Below, piece after piece: positions 54,105 to 60,807 of a stretch of DNA of 64,000 bases. Below the pieces are notes generated by a model, which did not search any database, was not told where the DNA came from, and saw only the letters and a list, made by a program, of their open reading frames with translations. Position numbers and translations under genes: made by a program. The stretch covers positions 66,284 to 130,283 of the forward strand of contig CAZBSD010000003.1 in assembly GCA_964494735.1 (NCBI GenBank). Direction: 5' to 3'. This DNA comes from PHAA01 sp964494735. GTDB lineage: Bacteria; Bacillota; Syntrophomonadia; Syntrophomonadales; Syntrophomonadaceae. Numbering within the stretch: the first letter of the stretch is position 1; each line of letters opens with the position of its first letter.

Positions 54105-54233
54105 CAGGCCGGCGACGGCCCGGAAGGAAAGAGCGAGGCGCACGTGGAGCCTGCGACTGAGGTGTATATGTGATACGTCTATGGGAGCGGGCTTTGCGCT
54201 GTAACAAAGATATTTTCCTTTCGAGCCTAGCCT
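54105..54233 (+). ncRNA. Structured repeat R, copy R4 (putative RNA)
   Basis: Long form with closing helices CAGGC/GCCTG and GGAAGGAAA/TTTTCCTTTC. The core hairpin is GGTGTAT-ATGTG-ATACGTC, in which both sides have changed together relative to GGCGTAC/GTACGTC. The AGCCTGC/GCGGGCT helix surrounds it. GCGCTGTAACAAAG follows. It lies 51 bases from E2. Confidence 0.55.
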
Positions 54234-54239
54234 GAATCC

Positions 54240-54272
54240 AAAAAGGGATTTGCCGATGTCTCAGCAAACCCC
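54240..54272 (-). terminator. Rho-independent terminator of element E2
   Basis: On the minus strand a stem GGGGTTTGC / GCAAATCCC with a loop is followed by TTTTT, 12 bases after the end of E2. It gives E2 a complete transcription unit. Confidence 0.8.
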
Positions 54273-54283
54273 TATAATTGAAA

Positions 54284-54614
54284 AGCTCCAACGAACCTTT
54301 ATCGATTTCCTTCCTTAATCTCGGCCGTCACTTCGTTTCCTATCTTCGACTTTTCCTAATACCTTCATCTTCTGGAATTTCTCTTACTCTTGGTCCATAT
54401 CAGCTCTACTTTGCTTCCATCTCTGCTTACTTCTTTTCTTTACAGACTGTCCGTAAATATCGATTTCAGTTTTCGTCTCTCTGTTATAAACCAATTTCTT
54501 TTACTTTTCTTTGGATATAGTAAATTTCTTCACCTGGTATCCTTCCGGTCGAATGACTTTCCGTTTCTGTTTCTGGCTTTGATCGGCATTCCATCTTAGG
54601 TATTCCTTGGAGCT
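54284..54614 (-). ncRNA. Element E2, putative structured purine-rich RNA
   Basis: A 331-bp unit with the same 25-base left end as E1 and E3, AGCTCCAA/TTGGAGCT termini, its own promoter and a terminator. The hairpin is GUGAA-GAAA-UUUAC (54520-54533), GNRA-capped. Base composition is much richer in A on the transcript than in E1. Confidence 0.65.
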
Positions 54615-54621
54615 TAAAAAT

Positions 54622-54650
54622 AGTATATGCGCCTGCAAATCGGATGTCAA
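54622..54650 (-). promoter_or_regulatory. Promoter of element E2
   Basis: TTGACA (54645-54650) and TATACT (54622-54627), 17-base spacing, on the minus strand. Confidence 0.8.
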
Positions 54651-54788
54651 TGATTGTGAAAGTTAGAATTTTCATAATCTTTTCCGATTCGTGATCATCG
54701 GGAAGACTGTGTTTGCCTTGCTGCGAAGGGGGAATTAAAATGGTAATAATCAGAATTGCGCTGGTTGGATAGGAGAAGAGAGATAGCT

Positions 54789-55982
54789 ATGAATCTATAT
54801 GGGGGCAATCTTTACTGGGACCAAACCGTCGCCAATCCTGTGCGTTTTGCCAAGCTGACGGCTAACACCCGCGCCGGGGTGCTGATTGCCGGGGGCGGCA
54901 TCACCGGCAATCTGTGTGCCCAAAAATTATCATCAGCCGGGATGGATGTCATGGTGGCCGAGAAAGGGCGCCTGGGCTGGGGCAGCAGCCTGGCCAACAC
55001 TGGTCTCCTGCAGTATCGCAGCGACAAGATGCTGAGTGAATTCATGGTCGACCTCGGTGTCGAGCCGGCTATCCGTTTTTACCGGATGTGCCTGGAAGCC
55101 ATCGATGATATCACCGCCCTCAACCACACCCTGCCGGGACCAACCGACTATCATTCACGGGATACCATCTACTTTGCTTCCTCTCCCGAGGATGAGGAAC
55201 CATTGCGGCGAGAATACCAATGTTTGGCCGAGCATGGTTTTCCGGCGGAGTTGCTTGGACACAGTGAACTGTGGCAGCGATACGGAATCGACCGCCCCGC
55301 CGCCCTGCGTACCTGGCGTGATGCCGAGGTCAATCCCTACCGCTTCATCCAGGCCCTGGTCAGGGCCAACCAGGCGTACGGGGTGCGCTATTTCGAGGAC
55401 ACCGAACTGGACCTGGACAACATCCAAACCAACCAAATATCCACCGGGGATGACTATCAAATCACATTTGATTATTTGATTCTGACCACCGGCTATTCCC
55501 GCCTGTATGCGCAGGTGCAGGACAAGGTCATCGCCCGCCGCACCTATGCCTTCTGCTCCGAACCCCTGCCAGGCGAACTCTGGAAGGATCGGGTCATGAT
55601 CTGGGAAACCAGGCGGCCCTACCTGTATCTGCGTTCCACCATGGATGGCCGGATCATAGCCGGGGGGATGGATGAAGACATAGTGGATTCTGAACCGCCC
55701 CCTGATATCATCCTGTCACGCGCCCACGACATCGCCGCGCAGGTGGAGGGATTGTTTCCCCACCTGGATATTAAGATCGCCTATGCCTGGGACGGCCTTT
55801 TCTGCGGCACCACTGATGGCCTGCCCTTCATCGGGCCGGACCCGAACCGTCCCAATTTGCTCTACCTGCTGGGCTATGAGGGTAACGGGATGTGCTATTC
55901 CATGGCCGGGGCTTCTATACTGAGAGATCATATCGAAGGCAAACCTAATCCCTACCAGCCCATAGTCAGAATCGACCGTTGA
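54789..55982 (+). CDS. FAD-dependent oxidoreductase (DAO family)
   Basis: A 397-residue flavoenzyme. The ATG at 54789 follows GGAGAAGAG. The N-terminal dinucleotide-binding motif is VLIAGGGITGNLCAQKL near residues 30-46. The C-terminal part has GLPFIGPDPNRPNLLYLLGY and EGNGMCYSMAG, typical of DadA/glycine-oxidase-like enzymes that oxidise amines. The substrate is unknown. The promoter of E2, and the E2/R4 pair, lie upstream on the other strand. Confidence 0.88.
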   Translation: MNLYGGNLYWDQTVANPVRFAKLTANTRAGVLIAGGGITGNLCAQKLSSAGMDVMVAEKGRLGWGSSLANTGLLQYRSDKMLSEFMVDLGVEPAIRFYRMCLEAIDDITALNHTLPGPTDYHSRDTIYFASSPEDEEPLRREYQCLAEHGFPAELLGHSELWQRYGIDRPAALRTWRDAEVNPYRFIQALVRANQAYGVRYFEDTELDLDNIQTNQISTGDDYQITFDYLILTTGYSRLYAQVQDKVIARRTYAFCSEPLPGELWKDRVMIWETRRPYLYLRSTMDGRIIAGGMDEDIVDSEPPPDIILSRAHDIAAQVEGLFPHLDIKIAYAWDGLFCGTTDGLPFIGPDPNRPNLLYLLGYEGNGMCYSMAGASILRDHIEGKPNPYQPIVRIDR

Positions 55983-56019
55983 CCACCGGGCTTTTCCGTC
56001 AGATCACCACCCATCGCTT

Positions 56020-56120
56020 CTGCTCTCACCGTCTACTGGGAAAAATGAGGGCCAAGTTGGGGCACAGGATGGCAGGATCTAGCTGCTCTCACCGTCTACT
56101 GGGAAAAATGAGGGCCAAGT
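56020..56120. repeat. Two identical 38-bp direct repeats, 25-bp spacer
   Basis: The 38-bp unit at 56020-56057 returns without change at 56083-56120. It begins CTGCTCTCACCGTCTACTGG and ends GGGCCAAGT. It lies in the 290-base space between the DAO gene and a flavoprotein gene. There are only two copies and no dyad symmetry. Function unknown. Confidence 0.85.
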
Positions 56121-56272
56121 ACTACAGATCGGCTGAGCATTGCAGAGGGGATTTTGGTTGAGCCCGTTTTACATCAAACCACATCCTAAAGTTGTTGGGG
56201 AGTATGGGTTCGGGAAGAACTTAGGGTGGCAGAATGGGATTTGGGGATAAATATTGGGAGGAGTAATCACAC

Positions 56273-56908
56273 ATGAAGGTAGTCGCGTTTAATGGCAGTC
56301 CCCACAAAGAAGGCAATGCCTATCACGCCCTGAAGCTGGTGCTGGCGGAGCTCGAAAAAGAAGGTATCGAGACCGAGATCGTCAATGTGGGCACCAAGAA
56401 AGTGAACGGCTGCGTTGCTTGCCTCAAGTGCCACAAGAGCAAGGACCAGCGCTGCGCCCAGAGCAAGGACAAGGTCAATGACTGGATCCAGAAGATGATT
56501 GGTGCGGACGGCATCATCCTGGGATCACCGGTCCATTTTGCTTCGGCCAGTGCCACCATGACCGCCTTTCTGGATCGGGCCTTCTATGTGGCCGGGGCCA
56601 ACGGAGGCTTGTTTCGCCATAAGGTTGGAACCGCGGTGGTAGCTGTAAGGAGAGCCGGCGCCACAGTCACCCTGGATCAGCTCCATCGCTACCTGCTGTA
56701 TGCCGAGATGTTCCTGCCCTCGTCGAATTACTGGAACATTATCCATGGTGCCCTTGAAGGGGAGGCCCTCCAGGATGCAGAAGGCTGCCAGACCATGCAG
56801 GTACTGGGCCGCAACATGGCCTTCCTGATGAAATCGATAGAAAACGGCAAAGCGACTATCCAGCAGCCGGATAAAGTGCGCAAGGTGTTTACCAACTTCA
56901 TCCGCTAG
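56273..56908 (+). CDS. Iron-sulfur flavoprotein / NADPH-dependent FMN reductase
   Basis: A 211-residue flavodoxin-fold protein. FMN-binding begins MKVVAFNGSPHKEGNAYHAL, and SPVHFASASATMTAFLDR is the second flavin loop. A cysteine motif CVACLKCHKSKDQRC (C-x2-C-x2-C-x7-C) resembles the compact cluster motif of iron-sulfur flavoproteins from anaerobes, which reduce oxygen, peroxide or other acceptors. The gene stands alone. Confidence 0.87.
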   Translation: MKVVAFNGSPHKEGNAYHALKLVLAELEKEGIETEIVNVGTKKVNGCVACLKCHKSKDQRCAQSKDKVNDWIQKMIGADGIILGSPVHFASASATMTAFLDRAFYVAGANGGLFRHKVGTAVVAVRRAGATVTLDQLHRYLLYAEMFLPSSNYWNIIHGALEGEALQDAEGCQTMQVLGRNMAFLMKSIENGKATIQQPDKVRKVFTNFIR

Positions 56909-57176
56909 AGAGCCACGGAATCAGTACGTTTGCTGCATTCAGAGGTGGCCACTGGGATGGAGGATGAGAGGCGATTGTGTTCCAGACTTTTGCTGATTTG
57001 AGAGTGCCCTTGACGCATGTGGATGAGACAGTTGTGATTCTTTGGCCATGCCGATGCAGCCGATGAGTTGCATCTGGTTTTGGCTGATTGAGCCGGCCAT
57101 GACCGGTGTAAGCCTGGGATGCCCTGCGTTCATGTTTTGGCGATATGAGGTCGACCAAGAATGATGAGGAGTGCGA

Positions 57177-58313
57177 TCAGCTATCCGCCCGTTTTATATC
57201 TAAATTATCCTGTGCGGGGCCAGTTTCGATATGCCGTTTGGGGACCGCCACTATCATCCCCCCTACCCCAATGGCGGCGGCGAAGAACATCACCCCCCGG
57301 TAGCCGTAGTACTGGGCAATAATCCCGCCCAACAACGGCCCGATGGCATTGCACAGATTTAGGGTTGCTTGGAAAAGGCCGCTGGCGGCACCGGGCTCCC
57401 GGCCTATCCTTAGCACCAGCAGCAGAGCGCCCACATATAGACAGGCCCAGGCTGCTCCCAGCACCACCTGGATAAATAACAACGGCTGCAGGCTGTGCGC
57501 CAAACCATAACCCAGGAATACCATGATGGAAAGCACCTGGCCGACCGCGAAGACCTTGGCCGGGTCAAATCTATCCAACACCCGCATCACGAAGAACTGC
57601 ACCACGAAGTTTATCATCCACAAGGCGGCGATCCAGGAATTGCCCACCCCCAGTGAGGCCAGATACAGGGGCAGGATTATGAACACCGAAGTCGCCCCCA
57701 GGTGACGCAGGAAGACCGATAAATAGACGGTGCGCCCATTCTTTAGCACCTCGACCAGGTTGGGCTTGCGCCCCTCCGGAATGGATACCTCGGTCGCGGG
57801 CCGGGGCAAAAATATGGACATGGCGAAGGCCACCGCGCAGAATATGGAACTGGCCAGGAATAGCGTGTGGATATCGGTGATCAAGGTGGCGGTAGCCGAT
57901 CCACCGATCCAGCCCAGCGAACTGAAGGAGCTGAATTTGCCCATGTCCAGGCCCGACTCGAAGGCATAAGCAACCACCGCCGCTGCCGTTACACCCAGGG
58001 AGAGGCCGACGAAGGCCCGCGCCGCCGCCAAAGCGATCAGGTTGACGGCCAGGAGTTGGGCAGCAAAGGCAATTGTGCACATCAACAGACCGAGGCGGAT
58101 GAAGTGGAGTTTGCCTCGTTGATCCGATTTCTGCCCTGAATAGAGAGATGCCAACAAGAATGCAGCCCCATACGAGGCCCCCAATAAGCCGATGTGCAGG
58201 GAACTGCCGCCCAGGGACGCACCCAGCAGCGGTATGAAAATGGCTGAACTCTGTACCGCCCCATTGACCAGGAAATAGGCGGCACTGACCAGGAAAAGGG
58301 TCTGTTTGGACAT
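57177..58313 (-). CDS. Major facilitator superfamily transporter
   Basis: A 378-residue protein with about twelve helices and the MFS loop GAAFLLASLYSGQKSDQRGKLHFI between helices 2 and 3. No substrate signature. The ATG at 58313 has AGGGG upstream. Confidence 0.87.
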   Translation of the reverse strand: MSKQTLFLVSAAYFLVNGAVQSSAIFIPLLGASLGGSSLHIGLLGASYGAAFLLASLYSGQKSDQRGKLHFIRLGLLMCTIAFAAQLLAVNLIALAAARAFVGLSLGVTAAAVVAYAFESGLDMGKFSSFSSLGWIGGSATATLITDIHTLFLASSIFCAVAFAMSIFLPRPATEVSIPEGRKPNLVEVLKNGRTVYLSVFLRHLGATSVFIILPLYLASLGVGNSWIAALWMINFVVQFFVMRVLDRFDPAKVFAVGQVLSIMVFLGYGLAHSLQPLLFIQVVLGAAWACLYVGALLLVLRIGREPGAASGLFQATLNLCNAIGPLLGGIIAQYYGYRGVMFFAAAIGVGGMIVAVPKRHIETGPAQDNLDIKRADS

Positions 58314-58439
58314 GTTGCAAGTCCCCTAAAAAATAGATAAGGCCGGCTCTTCAATAAATCCTTCGTACCTATATTCCGTCATGATACCATTTCCCCTTGA
58401 TAATAGCATCAAAAAGGACGTCACCTTATGGCACCGCCC

Positions 58440-58760
58440 TTGGGGCGTATCTGGTTCTATACCGGATCGGAAGGGAAGAGCGAAGCCATGCAGTAACGAT
58501 GCCTGCGGTTAATCACTTTGGGCAGGCTACGGCTCGGTGGTGGAGATCAAGGCATATTAGAAGCCGGTGATTGAGGCGTACTGATAGTACGTCGATTGAA
58601 CCCGGAATCCGATACTGAACCTGGACCCAGGCAGGCGACGGCTCGGGAGGGAATGGCGCGGCACAAGTGAAGCCCGCGACTGAGGCGTATATGAATACGT
58701 CGATCGAGCGGGCTTTGCGCAGTAACGATGCTATTCATTTCCGAGATAGCCTGGGGGAAA
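58440..58760 (+). ncRNA. Structured repeat R, tandem copies R5a and R5b plus a remnant
   Basis: Three units in a row. 58460-58505 is a remnant that keeps the head GGAAGGGAAGAGCGAAG and tail CAGTAACGATGCC but has lost the central hairpin. R5a (58521-58622) has GGCGTAC-TGATA-GTACGTC. R5b (58630-58755) has GGCGTAT-ATGA-ATACGTC, with outer CAGGC/GCCTG and inner GCCCGC/GCGGGC helices. R5b ends 11 bases before E3. Confidence 0.6.
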
Positions 58761-58766
58761 AGGGTA

Positions 58767-59107
58767 AGCTCCAACGAACCTTTATCGACTTACTTTCCTT
58801 CTTTGCCTTCCTACTTCGTTTCTTATCTTTTGACTTTTCTTGATACCTTCGTCTTTAAGGATTTTCTTTTACTTTTAGTTTATTTTCAGTTTAACTTTAC
58901 TTCTCTTTCTTATTTACTTTATTCCTTCTTTTCAGAATTTTGGAGTAAATAATTAGTTTCGGTATCGTTATTCTGTTGTAAACTAATTTCTCTTACTTTT
59001 CCTTGATATAGTAAATTTCTTTACCTTGGTATCTTGATCGGTTGCAAGATTTTTGTTTCTGTTGTCTGGCTCTGTAAGGATTTTTGTCTTAGGTATTCCT
59101 TGGAGCT
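58767..59107 (-). ncRNA. Element E3, putative structured purine-rich RNA
   Basis: A 341-bp unit with AGCTCCAA/TTGGAGCT ends and hairpin GUAAA-GAAA-UUUAC (59011-59024), a fully paired stem with GNRA loop. It is the most A-rich of the three copies. No terminator is seen between it and R5b, so its transcript may run into antisense R5 sequence. Confidence 0.6.
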
Positions 59108-59114
59108 TACAAGT

Positions 59115-59143
59115 AGTATATGCAGTGCCAAACCAAGTGTCAA
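59115..59143 (-). promoter_or_regulatory. Promoter of element E3
   Basis: TTGACA (59138-59143) and TATACT (59115-59120), 17-base spacing, on the minus strand. Confidence 0.8.
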
Positions 59144-59334
59144 TAATTGTGAAAGTTAGAATTTTCTTAAACTTCTGTGACGGTGTCAATTTTATCTGGT
59201 TGCTCAAATAGTTATCGGCGAGCACATTCGGCTGGTCCCAGGAATTCATCCTACAGCCTCTACAACTGCTCTTCCCAGTCCAGTAAAGGTGGACTGTTCT
59301 ACTCTGCGGTAGGACCTTGTATTTTTCCTTGCCC

Positions 59335-59466
59335 CTATTTGGAATTATGCGTCGATGGCCCGCCATGCTTATTCAGCAATTCGAGTATCTCTTCGACGTC
59401 CACCGTATACTCGACCACGTCCCGATCTTCATTGACATCAGACTTGATCTTGGGTTGTTCAGCCAT
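59335..59466 (-). CDS. Small acidic protein, 43 residues
   Basis: Not recognised. ATG at 59466 preceded by GGAGG ten bases upstream, a strong site for so short a frame. The product begins MAEQPKIKSDVNEDRDVVEY and ends with ILELLNKHGGPSTHNSK; it is acidic and probably helical in the middle. It reads towards the promoter of E3. Confidence 0.5.
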   Translation of the reverse strand: MAEQPKIKSDVNEDRDVVEYTVDVEEILELLNKHGGPSTHNSK

Positions 59467-59676
59467 TTATGAAAAACCTCCATTATTAAAAGCTTTGGCA
59501 TAGTATCCCCTCCAATCGAGTTTTTAGCAGGCGTCATTCAAGCAGGCAGGGGAATGTAGGATGCCTGAATAGGCTTTATGGAAGTGCTCCCAGACAGTAT
59601 GCTATAATCAAAAGGTAATATCTGGGGCCGATGTAGTCACTTCGCGTACACCCGTGACGTGTGGAAAGGAACAAGC

Positions 59677-60084
59677 ATGGACCTAAATCAGGAGCAGATT
59701 CAATATATAAACGAATGCCTGGCCAGCAGACTGGATCCCTTCCTGATAATATTGTTCGGTTCAGCTGCCGCAGGTCGCTTGCGCACTGATAGCGATATCG
59801 ACCTGGCTTTCCTGAGCACCAGGGGAGCACGACCATATGATCTATTTATGCTGGCGCAAGTTATGGCTGGCAAACTAGGCCGGGACATACACCTAGTAAA
59901 TCTACAGCACGCATCCACGGTCTTGCAATGCCAGGTCGTATCCAAAGGCAAGGTTATTCTTGACAGGGAACCGTTACGGCGGCAAGAGTTTTTCGTTCAG
60001 GTGTTGAAGGAATATGCTCGCTTAAATGAAGAACGAAGCCCAATCCTCACTAAGATCAAGCAAAGGGGGAGCGTATTTGGTTGA
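59677..60084 (+). CDS. mntA: MntA-type nucleotidyltransferase antitoxin
   Basis: A 135-residue minimal nucleotidyltransferase. GSAAAGRLRTDSDIDLAFL is the GS...DxD catalytic motif. MntA proteins neutralise HepT toxins by adding AMP to them. The ATG at 59677 follows GGAAAGGA; a GTG 18 bases upstream is less likely. The next gene overlaps by 8 bases and encodes the HepT partner, so the pair is a complete type VII toxin-antitoxin module. Confidence 0.87.
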   Translation: MDLNQEQIQYINECLASRLDPFLIILFGSAAAGRLRTDSDIDLAFLSTRGARPYDLFMLAQVMAGKLGRDIHLVNLQHASTVLQCQVVSKGKVILDREPLRRQEFFVQVLKEYARLNEERSPILTKIKQRGSVFG

Positions 60085-60487
60085 TGATATCAGCCTCAAC
60101 AAAGCGCAGATCATCGAGCGCTGCATACACCGCATAGAAGAGGTGTACGGAGGCGATCCGACCAACCTTGGCGACTTGACCCTCCAGGATTCAATTGTCC
60201 TCAATATTCAGGGGGCTTGTGAAGCCGCCATCGGATTGGCGATGCACTGGGTGGCCGAGAATGGCTGGGGTGTCCCCAACAGCAGTCGGGAGGCCTTTGA
60301 TCTGCTGGCCGAACACGGTGCTATCGAAGCTGAACTGGCTGGAAAACTGAAGGCAATGGTAGGCTTTCGAAACGTGGCTGTCCACGAGTATCAGAAGCTG
60401 GACCTTGATATTTTGAAAAATATCATCGTTCATAACCTGGTAGATTTGACCGAGTTTACAAGGATTCTGCTGAGCAAGGGGTATTAA
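60077..60487 (+). CDS. hepT: HepT-type HEPN ribonuclease toxin
   Basis: A 136-residue HEPN protein. The TTG at 60077 follows AAAGGGGG. The catalytic and AMP-acceptor motif R-x4-H-x-Y is present as RNVAVHEY near the C-terminus. HepT cleaves RNA (tRNA in studied cases) unless modified by MntA. The order antitoxin-toxin with overlap is usual for this family. Confidence 0.87.
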   Translation: MVDDISLNKAQIIERCIHRIEEVYGGDPTNLGDLTLQDSIVLNIQGACEAAIGLAMHWVAENGWGVPNSSREAFDLLAEHGAIEAELAGKLKAMVGFRNVAVHEYQKLDLDILKNIIVHNLVDLTEFTRILLSKGY

Positions 60488-60741
60488 ATCACTCGGTGAG
60501 AATAGAAACGGGAGAATGGAAAACACTTCTGCGAAAAGGACAGCTCCTATTGGGCCGTCCTTCGTTACGAAGATGATGGTCGCTAATATCCTCCCAAGGG
60601 CACTTAATTCTCCAACATCTTTTTCAGCCTTCGTTTAGTGGGTAATTCATACTCATGCAAAAATGCTTTTAGTAATAATGCTAACAAGATACGCCCATAG
60701 CCGCCCTTAATCTGTCCACGTACCGAGATATCGTAAAAATC
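60488..60741. other. Intergenic region after hepT
   Basis: A hairpin AAGGAC/GTCCTT around 60537-60565 may end hepT transcription. Nothing else is recognised. Confidence 0.4.
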
Positions 60742-60777
60742 AAAAGGCACCCCTCTACATAGATCACAAGGGGCGCC
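60742..60777 (-). terminator. Rho-independent terminator of the subtilase gene
   Basis: On the minus strand a stem GGCGCCCCT / AGGGGTGCC is followed by TTTT, 31 bases after the stop codon. Confidence 0.75.
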
Positions 60778-60807
60778 CATTCTGAATTTTCCGTAGTTTA
60801 CTATTTT

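Noticed and set aside
56020..56120. Possible CRISPR array
   Set aside because: Only two repeats and one 25-bp spacer, the repeat shows no typical palindrome, and no cas genes are in the window.
54484..59366. Two related minus-strand frames (54484-54675 and 58983-59366) with similar peptides (MKILTFTIID...)
   Set aside because: The similarity comes from the shared DNA of E2/E3 promoter and 5' regions. The frames are not kept in E1, and changes between copies follow RNA pairing rather than codon rules.
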